A stretch of 64,000 bases of DNA. It comes from Methanoregulaceae archaeon UBA467 (lineage in GTDB: Archaea > Halobacteriota > Methanomicrobia > Methanomicrobiales > Methanospirillaceae). The notes below the pieces were generated by a model, which was given only the letters and a program-made list of their open reading frames with translations, was not told the DNA's origin and ran no database searches. The translations under genes and the position numbers were made by a program. Positions 9,433 through 18,464 of this stretch are shown here, piece by piece. The stretch covers positions 15,338 through 79,337 of the forward strand of contig DASP01000009.1 in NCBI GenBank assembly GCA_002503825.1. The letters are read 5' to 3'. Position 1 is the stretch's first letter. Each line of letters begins with the position of its first letter.

Positions 9433-10650
9433 ATGAACTACCGTTTTTCGTCCCGGATGAAAACAACCCCGCGTTCTTTTATCAGGGAAATTCTGAAAGT
9501 TGCCGAACGGCCGGATATCATCTCCTTCGCCGGCGGACTACCGAATGCAGAGCTCTTTGCAACCGAAGACCTGGCACGGGCAGCACACGCCGTAATTTCA
9601 GAGGACGGGCATACTGCACTCCAGTATACGACTACCGAAGGATATCTCCCACTCAGGGAATTCATAGCGGCACGTTACCGGAAACGTCTCGGCCTCGATA
9701 TATCAACCGATGAAATACTCATAACAAACGGCTCCCAGCAGTGCCTGGATCTCCTTGGAAAAATCTTTCTCGATCAGGGTGACCCTGTTGCTATCGAGTG
9801 TCCGGGTTACCTTGGTGCAATCCAGGCGTTTTCACTTTACCAACCGGAATTTTACGGTGTGCCGCTCAATGAGAACGGCCCGGATACAGAACAGCTGGAA
9901 ACGACCTTAAAGACCCGGCACCCGCGTATTTTTTATGCGGTTCCAAACTCCCAGAACCCTTCCGGTATAACATGGTCGGATGAGTCCCGCAGGACTGTCG
10001 CAGACCTTCTCCAGGCAGAAGGAACGATCTTTATAGAGGACGATGCATACGGGGAACTCGGTTTTTCCGGGAACCGCCCGCCATCCCTCAGGGAATATAT
10101 CCCTGGACAAACCATCATTCTCGGGTCGTTTTCTAAAATAGTCTCACCCGGTATGAGGATGGGATGGATTTGCGCCCCCCGTGAGATAACAGAACAGGCG
10201 ATCACGGCAAAACAGGCATCAGATCTTCATTCAAATTACCTGTCTCAACGGATTATTGCCCGGTACCTTGAAGAGGGCCTCCTTGATAATCACATCCGGA
10301 CCATTAACAGGGCGTATAAAGACCAGTGCGATCACATGCTCGCCTGTATCAGGAGATCCTTCCCTGAAGATGTGACATGTACCCGCCCGGACGGGGGTAT
10401 GTTCCTCTGGCTTACCCTTCCGGACGGTTGTTCATCGATGGAACTGTTCGAGCGGGCCCTTGCTAAAAATGTGGCAATCCTTCCCGGACTGCCGTTCTAT
10501 ACCGACGGCGGAGGGTATAATACGGTAAGGCTCAACTTCTCGAACAGCTCCTGCGACCGCATACAAACAGGGATAGATCTCCTCGGAGAGGTCCTTGAAG
10601 AGTATGTCAGGGAGACCGGAAAAAGCCAGGCGTGTGAAGGGAAAAAATGA
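9433..10650 (+). CDS. PLP-dependent aminotransferase (fold type I, class I/II, LysN/2-aminoadipate-like)
   Basis: About 405 residues. The order of motifs matches class I/II aminotransferases of the 2-aminoadipate/MocR-like clade: ISFAGGLPNAELF near the start, LQYTTTEGYLPLREFIA, NGSQQCLDLLGKIFLDQGD, YAVPNSQNPSG (cofactor-contacting Asn), FIEDDAYGEL, then ILGSFSKIVSPGMRMGW with the Schiff-base Lys. Such enzymes transfer amino groups between amino acids and 2-oxoglutarate; the exact substrate (aromatic, branched or aminoadipate) is not decidable here. The ATG at 9433 follows a strong AGGAGTGAGG site, so it is preferred over the ATG at 9382. Confidence 0.88.
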   Translation: MNYRFSSRMKTTPRSFIREILKVAERPDIISFAGGLPNAELFATEDLARAAHAVISEDGHTALQYTTTEGYLPLREFIAARYRKRLGLDISTDEILITNGSQQCLDLLGKIFLDQGDPVAIECPGYLGAIQAFSLYQPEFYGVPLNENGPDTEQLETTLKTRHPRIFYAVPNSQNPSGITWSDESRRTVADLLQAEGTIFIEDDAYGELGFSGNRPPSLREYIPGQTIILGSFSKIVSPGMRMGWICAPREITEQAITAKQASDLHSNYLSQRIIARYLEEGLLDNHIRTINRAYKDQCDHMLACIRRSFPEDVTCTRPDGGMFLWLTLPDGCSSMELFERALAKNVAILPGLPFYTDGGGYNTVRLNFSNSSCDRIQTGIDLLGEVLEEYVRETGKSQACEGKK

Positions 10651-10777
10651 TTCCCTTTTCTGAAAATCCCCCTCGTATACCATATTATCCGGTTAAATAT
10701 CGAAAGAATACCAGAAACCCGGATAATTTCAGATAATTCGTCACGGTTGCCGGTGAAGGGGAACTTCGACTTCTGTT

Positions 10778-11680
10778 TCAGTTCCCGGCTGACCGGTTTG
10801 CTGCACCGGAGAGGCACTTTCGCACGTCTGATTCGACCTTCTCCCTCAGTCCTGCAACCTTTCTGACATCATGTATCCTGTCCGCACCGTCCACGAGGAT
10901 CTGTCCGCACCCGGATATGCCGATATTCTGAAAAAACGGTACCACGACGCTGGTGATACAGCGGAAATGCTCTGTCCCCTCACGTCCGGCGACCGAGAAG
11001 AGAAGCCCCTTCTGGCCCGAAACGCCTTTTGAAATACTCCTTTCAGCATGATATGCCTGGAAGCGGTCGATTACCATTTTAAGGCCGCCCGGAACCGTAT
11101 TTGTGTAGACCGGGGTGCAGATGATCAGGAGACTGCATGATCGCACCGCTGCGATCAGGGGGGACATGTCGTCATCAAATGTACATGTGCCGGTATTGTA
11201 GCACTGGTAACATCCGATGCAGGGCCTGATGTCCATGTCATGCGGATATATGACCCGTGCATGTCCCCCTGACTTTAATACTGATTCCATCGCCCATTCG
11301 ATCAGGATACTGCAGTTACCATCTGCACGCGGACTTCCCTGGATAATGATGACTTCGGCCCCGGGAATGTCAAATTGCCGAGGTGCCGGTCTTTGCGACA
11401 ACGAGGCGGGAAAAGAATCTATCTCCGCGTGTATGCCGGATTCCCATTCGGCTGCTTTTTTCAGAGCCGCTCCCTTCGCGTCAAGCGGGTCGGTAGGAGT
11501 ATATTCATACGTGTTTGTCCGGAAGACTGCGATTTCACGCATCCGGAAAAAAAGCCTGAGGGTATACCTGATCATACCGGGATATATCCCACTCATGTCC
11601 TCTTCCGTAATTGTAAGCGTGAAAATTCCATCCCTGGATTCCACTTCCTTTTCAAAGACCGGACATTCCGAAAACTCCAT
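10778..11680 (-). CDS. NADPH-dependent FMN reductase-like / iron-sulfur flavoprotein-like oxidoreductase
   Basis: A 300-residue protein. Residues 1-100 are a separate N-terminal domain I do not recognise. From about residue 108 a flavodoxin-like domain starts with VIIIQGSPRADGNCS, the FMN phosphate-binding loop. It is followed by the cysteine cluster IRPCIGCYQCYNTGTC and by TPVYTNTVPGGLKMVIDRF, both typical of the NADPH-dependent FMN reductase family in anaerobes. It probably reduces a small substrate or electron carrier in the cytoplasm. The N-terminal extension is unusual for the family, which is normally about 190-250 residues. Confidence 0.8.
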   Translation of the reverse strand: MEFSECPVFEKEVESRDGIFTLTITEEDMSGIYPGMIRYTLRLFFRMREIAVFRTNTYEYTPTDPLDAKGAALKKAAEWESGIHAEIDSFPASLSQRPAPRQFDIPGAEVIIIQGSPRADGNCSILIEWAMESVLKSGGHARVIYPHDMDIRPCIGCYQCYNTGTCTFDDDMSPLIAAVRSCSLLIICTPVYTNTVPGGLKMVIDRFQAYHAERSISKGVSGQKGLLFSVAGREGTEHFRCITSVVVPFFQNIGISGCGQILVDGADRIHDVRKVAGLREKVESDVRKCLSGAANRSAGN

Positions 11681-11784
11681 ACTGGAAGAAGGGCACGGAA
11701 GCTAAAAAAATGTGCCGGGAACCGGGAATGCACTTTGACGGGGTGGGTTTTGCCCGGCACCGTATACGTATAACAGGTCTCCCG

Positions 11785-12378
11785 TCAGGGAACTGTTTCA
11801 GGAACAAGAAGCCATGACGCCTCCTCTTCGCCGAACCGGTATGTGAAGACAAGGCCCGGTAGTGCCTGTTCCGGGACATCAACGATTTCAATGCTCCCTT
11901 CCCGCATTTCGCCGGGTGCAAGGCCCATCAGCGCAACATGTGTCGGCACCATGTACCTCTGTCCATACCGGTCAGTCGCATAAAGATACGAGTGCCGGGA
12001 CTGGATATCTGTGACAGGTACGGTCCCGATATTTCGTACTTCCATGTCGAGGAGAACAACATTTCTTGAAGGATCACGGTTTTTTCCCAGGATTGAAAAA
12101 GACAGTGTCATATTACGTGTATGCAGAACTGCTGCCTGTCCGACTGCAAGAGTGCCGGAAACAGGAACCTGCTTGTGATCTGCACTCATTACGGCAGAAA
12201 CATTTCCCGATGGCACGCCTGAACTGCCGGAGAATTCCGGAGACCCGTTTGTCGTCCGACCCGATATACAACCGGCTGACACGGATGCACATATAATAAG
12301 GAGTACCAGCAGGATGTCCCCGAACGCATCATATGCAGGTATGATTGCCCCCCCTTTAGAAAGGCAATGATTCGCCAC
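11785..12378 (-). CDS. Putative lipoprotein with DUF4352-like domain
   Basis: About 197 residues. A hydrophobic segment (DILLVLLIICASVSAGC) ends in a lipobox. The mature part has a beta-sandwich pattern with FSILGKNRDPSRNVVLLDMEVRN, a tyrosine-rich strand and GEMREGSIEIVDVPE, as in DUF4352/telobox-like extracellular domains. The only available starts in frame are alternative codons near 12378, and the residues before the hydrophobic segment look poorly conserved, so the N-terminus is uncertain. The function is unknown. Confidence 0.65.
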   Translation of the reverse strand: MANHCLSKGGAIIPAYDAFGDILLVLLIICASVSAGCISGRTTNGSPEFSGSSGVPSGNVSAVMSADHKQVPVSGTLAVGQAAVLHTRNMTLSFSILGKNRDPSRNVVLLDMEVRNIGTVPVTDIQSRHSYLYATDRYGQRYMVPTHVALMGLAPGEMREGSIEIVDVPEQALPGLVFTYRFGEEEASWLLVPETVP

Positions 12379-12789
12379 AATGCTTCATTCAGGTGTTTCC
12401 ATTACTTATACATTGGGATAGTGCCACCGGGTGGGAACAGATATGATACTCATCACCTCTTTGAGCGCTGCCTGTGCAAACCCTGATACCGTTTTTTGCC
12501 AGTGATTTCGTATTATTATCCAAAAAAAGTGATTTATCACGGGCAGATATCAAAAGAAGACCCCGGTCGCCCTCATCACACATTTACCCGCGGGTAGCCG
12601 ATCTACCGTAAAGATGAAGTAACCGTGCACTCTATTTCCCTTCAGGGAATGGGAGTGCTGAAAAATGGGGAGGTTATCCATGGCATATAGCGCCGCCGAT
12701 GCAGGAGTTCTGTATGCGAACGACTGCCGGGTCTTTCGAAAAGAAGCCCGTCGCATTAAAAAGGATCTTATCGGACGGAGTTGCCGCCA
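12379..12789. other. Intergenic region with a palindrome and a hairpin
   Basis: Contains the perfect 12-bp palindrome TACCCGCGGGTA at 12585-12596 and a stem-loop at 12627-12658 (GCACTC..TTTCCC, loop TTCA, GGGAAT..GAGTGC). They lie about 130-200 bp upstream of the REC-PAS gene and could be a regulator site and a leader hairpin. No gene is supported. Confidence 0.4.
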
Positions 12790-13923
12790 ATGATTACTGC
12801 TTCAACCGGGAGTGACATTGACCGTGATACCCTGATCCATATCCTTGTTGTCGAAGATGATGCAGCACATGCTGAACAAATAAGGAGGGTATTTGGTTCA
12901 CCTTCTGCGTCACGTTTTCGGTTATCCCTGGCAACTACCGTGGGAGAAGCAAGGTCGCTGCTCCGCACGCATCCTGTCCGGCTCATAATTGCCGACTGGC
13001 TGCTCCCTGACGGAAAAGGTACAGACCTGCTCGATCAGCATATGGCAGGAGAGAAGGTCCCGGTCATAATTATTACCAGTCATGGAAACGAAGAACTGGC
13101 TGTTGACGCCATAAAAGCCGGCGCACTCGATTATATAGTAAAATCACGGGCCACGTTTGAGGATCTGGTTCATATCGCGGAACGGGCATTGCGTGAATGG
13201 GATCTCTCTGCCAGGCATGAAAAGGCAGTCCGTGCATTGCGTGAAAGTGAAAAAAAATTCAGGGAGCTTTTTGACAATACCGGAGATGCAATTTTTCTCT
13301 ATGGCATACGTCCCGATGAAAAGCCCGGGCAATTCATTGAAGTGAACACTCCGGCCTGCAGAATGCTCCAGTACTCATACGATGAACTCCGTGCAAAGAC
13401 AATTTCTGATATTACACCCGGTGAATTCCTCGACCGCGATAATGCAATTATTGATAAAATCAGGAAAAGCGGCCAGGACAAGTTTGAAGGGTACATGGTA
13501 CGTAAAGACAGCACGCTGGTCCCGGTCGAGATAAGTGCCCACTTTTTCGAGCTGGACGGCAGGAATGTGGTCCTGTCGGTTGCCCGGGACATCCGGGACC
13601 GGAAAGAGATGGCATCCCGGCAAAAAGAGGCCCTTATCCAGATAGAGCGCAATATTCATCAGCTGGCGCTCTTAAATGATCAGATACGGAACCCTTTGAG
13701 TGTAATTGTAGCCGTTGCAGATACGGTGGAGGATGCTGCCGGCGATAAAATTATGTTCCATGCACTGGAGATAAACAGGATCATCAGCCTCCTCGATAAA
13801 GGCTGGATGGAAAGCGCAAAAATACACGATTTTCTCACAAAGCATTATAATTTTACGGCCGATTATACTATAAACAGGTATAATGATCCTTATGTCCTTA
13901 AGAGAGGTGACCAGAGCCCATGA
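12790..13923 (+). CDS. Response regulator receiver-PAS protein with kinase-like dimerisation tail
   Basis: About 377 residues. The REC domain (residues about 15-135) shows ILVVEDDAAHAEQ with the acidic pair, the phospho-acceptor Asp in LIIADWLLPDG, and the Lys in YIVKS. A PAS/PAC module follows (SEKKFRELFDNTGDAIFL through SVARDIRDRKE). The last 90 residues resemble a histidine-kinase dimerisation helix pair (LNDQIRNPLSVIVAVAD), but the phospho-accepting His is absent from the H-box and no ATPase domain follows. It therefore cannot be a classical kinase. The ATG at 12790 follows GGACGGAG; a TTG nine bases earlier is possible. The next gene overlaps by four bases (ATGA), so the two are co-translated. 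Confidence 0.85.
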   Translation: MITASTGSDIDRDTLIHILVVEDDAAHAEQIRRVFGSPSASRFRLSLATTVGEARSLLRTHPVRLIIADWLLPDGKGTDLLDQHMAGEKVPVIIITSHGNEELAVDAIKAGALDYIVKSRATFEDLVHIAERALREWDLSARHEKAVRALRESEKKFRELFDNTGDAIFLYGIRPDEKPGQFIEVNTPACRMLQYSYDELRAKTISDITPGEFLDRDNAIIDKIRKSGQDKFEGYMVRKDSTLVPVEISAHFFELDGRNVVLSVARDIRDRKEMASRQKEALIQIERNIHQLALLNDQIRNPLSVIVAVADTVEDAAGDKIMFHALEINRIISLLDKGWMESAKIHDFLTKHYNFTADYTINRYNDPYVLKRGDQSP

Positions 13924-14540
13924 AAACAATACTCCTTGTGGATGATAATCCTGATATTTTGTTGCTTTATGCAAAAATGATACAGACCTGTGGTTATGAA
14001 CCGTTTACTGCAATCGACTTTGGCGAAACGCAGGCTATTCTCTCAGGAAGAATCCCGGATCTTATCCTCCTTGATATCATGATGTCCCCCCTTGACGGAT
14101 GGAGAATTCTGGAAAAATTAAAAGGTGATGACCGGACCAGTCCGATACCAGTGCTCATACTGACTGCCAAAATTCCAACATTCAACGAGATATCGCAGTA
14201 CTCGGATCGTATTGATGACTATATCATGAAGCCCCTCACACGCGAAGACCTCTGTACACGACTTACCGGTGCGATAACCAGGATACGCGAGCTCAGGAAA
14301 CGGGTAGATTCTGCAGGGCATTTGGGTATTGACCCTGCTATTATCGAAGAATACAGGAGGCTATCAAAAAAATGTTATCTTTACGGAGTTTTTTCGCACA
14401 TAATTCCCGGGTATCCCGGTTCTGAAAAACAAACGGATGAATATCTTGAAATTGATGATTTTAAAAATTTCATTGAAAATTTTAAAGCAGAAGAACTTAA
14501 ATTTAGTGAAATCAGGAAAATTGTTGAAGAAGGGGTTTAA
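13920..14540 (+). CDS. Response regulator (receiver domain) with short C-terminal extension
   Basis: A 206-residue protein. The receiver domain shows ILLVDDNPDILLLY, the phospho-acceptor Asp in LILLDIMMSPLDGW, the Thr in VLILTAK and the Lys in DDYIMKPL. The C-terminal 85 residues (after RIRELRKRV) are helical and carry no DNA-binding motif I recognise. The start overlaps the stop of the REC-PAS gene, so both probably serve one phosphorelay whose histidine kinase is elsewhere. Confidence 0.88.
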   Translation: MKTILLVDDNPDILLLYAKMIQTCGYEPFTAIDFGETQAILSGRIPDLILLDIMMSPLDGWRILEKLKGDDRTSPIPVLILTAKIPTFNEISQYSDRIDDYIMKPLTREDLCTRLTGAITRIRELRKRVDSAGHLGIDPAIIEEYRRLSKKCYLYGVFSHIIPGYPGSEKQTDEYLEIDDFKNFIENFKAEELKFSEIRKIVEEGV

Positions 14541-14686
14541 TTTCCTGATAATACAGCTTTTTTTGTAACGTCGCATGAAGGGTTCATCAACTGCAGGCAC
14601 GAGGGCCGTATTTTGATTTTGGGACGCATTCACACACTCTTTTTTGCCCCGCCTAGGTAAAATAAAAAAAGGATACGGTTGAAGAT

Positions 14687-15001
14687 TTATTTTTCTTCGA
14701 ATATCTTCACCGGCACCGGCATGATTCCCGGTCTCCTGTCGGTCATGAAATATACATACCCCATAACATGGACGAGATATTCGAGGTATCCCTGTATAAA
14801 ATCTGAAAGTCCCCCGCTCCGCCGCCCTAAAATCAGAATGCAGAACCACTGGATGAAAAGGCAGATGGTGGCGATTATACCGTACACCCATGCAACGATT
14901 CCAATCAGTATCCAGTAGACAATCCTGACAAATAATTCGAGACGCCCTGCGTCATGCTCGTATGTAAAAAGCCTTGTGCAATTTTCCTGTTGTTCATTCA
15001 T
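14687..15001 (-). CDS. DUF4389-like small membrane protein
   Basis: A 104-residue protein with two or three membrane helices. The pattern RLELFVRIVYWILIGIV...FIQWFCILILGRR...FIQGYLEYLVHVMGYVYFMTD is that of DUF4389 proteins, found in bacteria and archaea with no assigned activity. Start ATG at 15001. Confidence 0.75.
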   Translation of the reverse strand: MNEQQENCTRLFTYEHDAGRLELFVRIVYWILIGIVAWVYGIIATICLFIQWFCILILGRRSGGLSDFIQGYLEYLVHVMGYVYFMTDRRPGIMPVPVKIFEEK

Positions 15002-15146
15002 GTTCGGTCACCCGGTATAGGAATCTGCAGAATAAACCATAATAACAGAGGCAATGTACGGTACTATGCCGGCATATGCCAGCCGCTTTTTTAAGGGCAC
15101 TTCATTTGATGCAGCAGAATTTTTTAAAATATGAGATGACGGTCTT

Positions 15147-15956
15147 TTACAGGCCGCCATAGGTCCTGACATGATCCCACGAACGCTGCAGCGCTGTTTT
15201 GTGAACGGGAGGGTCATAGATTGTCGTGTCCTGCCGTGAGAAGAGTGTCCGGTCATTTCCAACCGGGCATACCTTGATGCAAATCCCGCAGGGGGAGATA
15301 TGCCGCTCGCAGAGCGTTGCGCTGTATCGTGCACATGCTGATTTACCGGTCAGTGCGAGCGGATAGTCATCGGTACCGAGTGCCTGTGCGGGACAGAGAT
15401 CAGAACATTTCATGCAGCGAATGCAGAGCTGCTCCTCCATTACAGGATCGGCGGGTAATGAGGCCGAAGTGAATACTGAAGTAAACCTGACACGCGGCCC
15501 ATACCCGGGCGTAAGAAGCATATTATTTACCCCGAACGTCCCGAGTCCGGCAAGGAATGCTGCATGGCGGTGCGAGAAGAAGGCCACCGGGTTCTTCAGC
15601 AGCACCCGGATACTGCCGTACCCGTCTCTTGGTATGAACACTGAGGAATATCCTTTTTCGCATAAAAATTCTGACAGGAGGTATGCATACTGGTCAAGGA
15701 GCCGGTTCAGTGTATTGTACAGTTCATGATACCAGATCGAGGGTGAGGTCTCAAGCACCGGAAGTGTGACCGGAAGCCCGATGACGATAACGGATCGCGC
15801 TTCGGGAAGGATGGATGCAGGGTGGAATTCTTCAGGTATCCATGGTGTGAACAGGGGCGTTTTCCAACGGTCCACGTCGGCAATTCCACAAAGAGGGATA
15901 TCCATGGCCCTGCATTTTTCCAGAACATCACGCCTGATAACCTCATCTGTAGTCAT
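15147..15956 (-). CDS. 4Fe-4S dicluster protein, QueG/epoxyqueuosine reductase-like
   Basis: A 269-residue protein. The N-terminal half resembles the cobalamin-binding domain shared by QueG and reductive dehalogenases, with ARSVIVIGLPV and a FGVNNMLLTPGYGPRVRFTSV region. It is followed by two ferredoxin motifs, CIRCMKCSDLCP and CGICIKVCP. True QueG reduces epoxyqueuosine in tRNA, but archaea use archaeosine, so methanogen paralogues probably have another reductive role. It is shorter than QueG (about 370) and lacks the C-terminal HEAT repeats. The gene is monocistronic. Confidence 0.75.
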   Translation of the reverse strand: MTTDEVIRRDVLEKCRAMDIPLCGIADVDRWKTPLFTPWIPEEFHPASILPEARSVIVIGLPVTLPVLETSPSIWYHELYNTLNRLLDQYAYLLSEFLCEKGYSSVFIPRDGYGSIRVLLKNPVAFFSHRHAAFLAGLGTFGVNNMLLTPGYGPRVRFTSVFTSASLPADPVMEEQLCIRCMKCSDLCPAQALGTDDYPLALTGKSACARYSATLCERHISPCGICIKVCPVGNDRTLFSRQDTTIYDPPVHKTALQRSWDHVRTYGGL

Positions 15957-16029
15957 ATGATTGTACTGATCGGTAGGATCGTTATCTAAAAAAAAGTGAT
16001 GTGACAGTCGTGCTGATTTTGTCCTGCAC

Positions 16030-16923
16030 TCAGGGATTGATCAGGACAATTTCAGGGGATGCCATAAACCTGTACTCCTGCTCGAAGTTGGATGTACCGA
16101 TCCCCCGCGATACAAAGAGTGGGACATCGCCCTTGTGGGTCAGGCCGTAGATGTCAATAAGGCCCAGGGTATTGATCAGCTGTATGCCTGCTACGTTAAA
16201 CTGTCCTCCGTGGGTATGCCCTGCCAGGACCAGGTCTGCATTCCAGTCTTTTTTATACTCCGGCTCATGAACGAGGTAAATGACATATGAATCGGATTCG
16301 GGGACGACAGGGGGGTTGTCAAGCCCTGCCCACATATCATCGACCCCGACAATTGTTGTCTTCCTGCCGTCCAGGGTCAGTTCAACAACCTCGTTCCTTA
16401 GGACATGTACCCCATTCCGTTCCAGCACCTCGACAAGCCGGCCGGCATGGTCCATATCCGGGTCTGCTGTACAAAAAGCCCTCGTATCATACCCGTTGGA
16501 CCTCAGGACCGATTCGAGCAGCCAGCATATCCTTCCTTCGTACCCTGATCCCTTTATGCCAACGTGGTAATCGTGATTCCCAAGAACTGCATAGACCGGC
16601 GCATCAATTCCACTCCATACATCCTGGAGTTCGAGGTCCTCTTCACCGTTCCCGAATTCAAAATCTCCGCCAATCAATACCACCGACGGGTGAAGACGAT
16701 TGATCTCGTCAACTATCTTCCATGTATGATCATAGTTACCGGCCCTCACGTGTGGGTCGGCGATATACACGATACCCCCGGGAGCTCCTTCCAGATTGAG
16801 GACGGTGACGTCACTTGTCTGTCCTTCCCAGGCAATGTACTGAAACCCGGCCAGGAGCACGATAAAAGAGAACGAATAGACCATAATCCTGGAATTGCCC
16901 GACCAGGGAAGAAGCGGTTTCAT
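16030..16923 (-). CDS. Membrane-anchored metallophosphoesterase (YkuE-like)
   Basis: About 297 residues starting at the ATG at 16923. One N-terminal membrane helix (VYSFSFIVLLAGFQYIAW) precedes a calcineurin-like domain with all metal-binding blocks: VYIADPHV (D-x-H), VLIGGDFEFG (GD), VLGNHDYHVG (GNHD), LVHEPEY and LAGHTHGGQF (GHTH). This is the YkuE class, which hydrolyses phosphoesters such as UDP-diacylglycerol-type lipids at the outer face of the membrane. The substrate here is unknown. The open frame extends upstream to 17097, but that part is AT-rich and not protein-like. Confidence 0.88.
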   Translation of the reverse strand: MKPLLPWSGNSRIMVYSFSFIVLLAGFQYIAWEGQTSDVTVLNLEGAPGGIVYIADPHVRAGNYDHTWKIVDEINRLHPSVVLIGGDFEFGNGEEDLELQDVWSGIDAPVYAVLGNHDYHVGIKGSGYEGRICWLLESVLRSNGYDTRAFCTADPDMDHAGRLVEVLERNGVHVLRNEVVELTLDGRKTTIVGVDDMWAGLDNPPVVPESDSYVIYLVHEPEYKKDWNADLVLAGHTHGGQFNVAGIQLINTLGLIDIYGLTHKGDVPLFVSRGIGTSNFEQEYRFMASPEIVLINP

Positions 16924-17247
16924 TAAGTGATTATATATTAAAAACCGCTCCTTCAAATATATTGGTAACGAGGCACCTGTCGTATTTGGTTCATCCGGAT
17001 CCCGTTTTAAATATCCGGAACATTCCTTAAAACCCCAAATAAGACATTTACTCATTACATTGCTATTGAACGTATAACTACACGGACATCCCGCCACTCA
17101 ATATGATGAACAGACAGACAGGTATATTCATGTAAAATATTTTAAAATTTAATCAGAATTCGTATGAAATAAATATTAAGATTTATTACATCTGATGCTA
17201 TTCATTGTAACAAAAGGCCAAATTGTCCATTTTTAATGGAGAACCAT

Positions 17248-17925
17248 ATGAAAGACGCAGAAAAGATCCACGGGGTAACGGCAGCGGGTGAATACGACCA
17301 CCTCATCGGGAGTATCGTCCCCGGCCAGTCCCTCCTCATTTCTACCACACTCGAATACCTGCCGGACAATCCAGGGCGAATCCTGGAACTGGGCTGCGGG
17401 ACGGGGATCCTCACGGAACAGATCCTGGAACGGTTCCCCGGGGCGGAGATAACCGGGATAGATCTCTCACCTGATATGCTGCGTGTCGCATCGGAAAAGC
17501 CTGGACTCAGGAATGTACATTTTATCGCAGGAGACCTTCGCGATGCATGGCCCGCCGGCCCCTACGACGCAATCGTCACATCACTCTGCATTCACCATAT
17601 CTCTGCCGCTGAACGTGTTACGGTCGTGAAAAGAGCATACAAGGCCCTTTCCCGGGGCGGCCGGTTCGTCTGCGGGGATATCTTCCTGGGTGAATCAGGC
17701 CGGGAAGAGGAGATTTTTTTGGAGTACTGGCTCAAGGGAATGAAAAAAGCAGGCATTCCTGACGACGTCATCAGGGGCATGAACGCAGCACGGAACGAAC
17801 GCCGGCCAGAGCTCCGCCCGGTCTCATGGTTCCGTACCATCCTCCTGGAGACCGGTTTTTCACCGGTGATAATTCCCTTTACTGCCGGCTTTGCAGGGCT
17901 GGTAGTCGGGTTCATGCCGGAATAA
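17248..17925 (+). CDS. Class I SAM-dependent methyltransferase
   Basis: About 225 residues. Motif I is ILELGCGTGILTEQ, motif II is ITGIDLSPDML, then GDLRDAW and DAIVTSLCIHHIS, and post-motif ALSRGGRFVCGDIF, all as in the UbiE/methyltransferase type 11/12/25 class. The methyl acceptor is not predictable. The ATG at 17248 is preceded by GGAG at a good distance; an ATG at 17236 in the same frame is possible. The 320-bp upstream gap is AT-rich and holds the promoters of this gene and of the divergent phosphoesterase. Confidence 0.85.
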   Translation: MKDAEKIHGVTAAGEYDHLIGSIVPGQSLLISTTLEYLPDNPGRILELGCGTGILTEQILERFPGAEITGIDLSPDMLRVASEKPGLRNVHFIAGDLRDAWPAGPYDAIVTSLCIHHISAAERVTVVKRAYKALSRGGRFVCGDIFLGESGREEEIFLEYWLKGMKKAGIPDDVIRGMNAARNERRPELRPVSWFRTILLETGFSPVIIPFTAGFAGLVVGFMPE

Positions 17926-17989
17926 CCGGGAAATCAAAGATTTTCAGAGCCAATTTATCAGGGGGCCATGAGTCTGCGTTGTCAGTCAT

Positions 17990-18008
17990 CCGGCCTTAAC
18001 CGGCTTTT
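17990..18008 (+). terminator. Possible terminator after the methyltransferase
   Basis: A short stem CCGG-CTTAA-CCGG is followed by a run of five T residues, 65 bp after the methyltransferase stop. It is weak as a hairpin but placed where a terminator is expected. Confidence 0.4.
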
Positions 18009-18059
18009 TCTGATTGTTTTCCCGGATACGGGATGACACTGTTTTTTATGCTTCTTCGC

Positions 18060-18160
18060 TGTTTTGTATAGGTTGATGGGAACTGAGTTCTTTGAGGGAG
18101 TACTGATTAGTCACTGAATCGCCGCCCGGGTGCCTTTCGGGGGCGGCGACGTTCATCGTA
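18060..18160 (+). other. Stable hairpin in a long intergenic region, possible structured RNA
   Basis: CGCCGCCC at 18120-18127 pairs with GGGCGGCG at 18141-18148 around a loop, within an otherwise AT-rich 539-bp gap. Upstream are short CTGA and TGATG-like boxes (18072-18112) that do not make a convincing C/D RNA. There is no T-run, so it is not an obvious terminator. It sits 320 bp before the DUF2162 gene. Confidence 0.35.
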
Positions 18161-18464
18161 TTGAGGATATAACTGAAACAACCCCAAGATATTACGCTCG
18201 TTTTAAAAAATATATCCACACGTATAGCGAAGAACCTTTTTTATTAATCCGGGGGAGCAGGAATGAAATTCTATAAATTAACTTGCCGGTCAGAATTGTA
18301 ACCGGTTGCGGGAGGCATATGGATGAATTGACACCGCGGAAATACCTCAACACTGGTGATCGATATACCAGGTTCTTATCCGGCAGGTACATCCGACATT
18401 CCGGCTGGTTTTATCGTTCAAGATCGAACTATTAATAAAGTACACTTGTCTTAAATAAATATAT

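Noticed and set aside
14364..14891. 175-codon frame on the - strand overlapping two genes
   Set aside because: It is antisense to the receiver gene and partly to the DUF4389 gene; no domain.
18060..18112. Possible C/D box RNA
   Set aside because: CTGA motifs are present, but the C-box-like TGATGG has mismatches and no target guide can be assigned.
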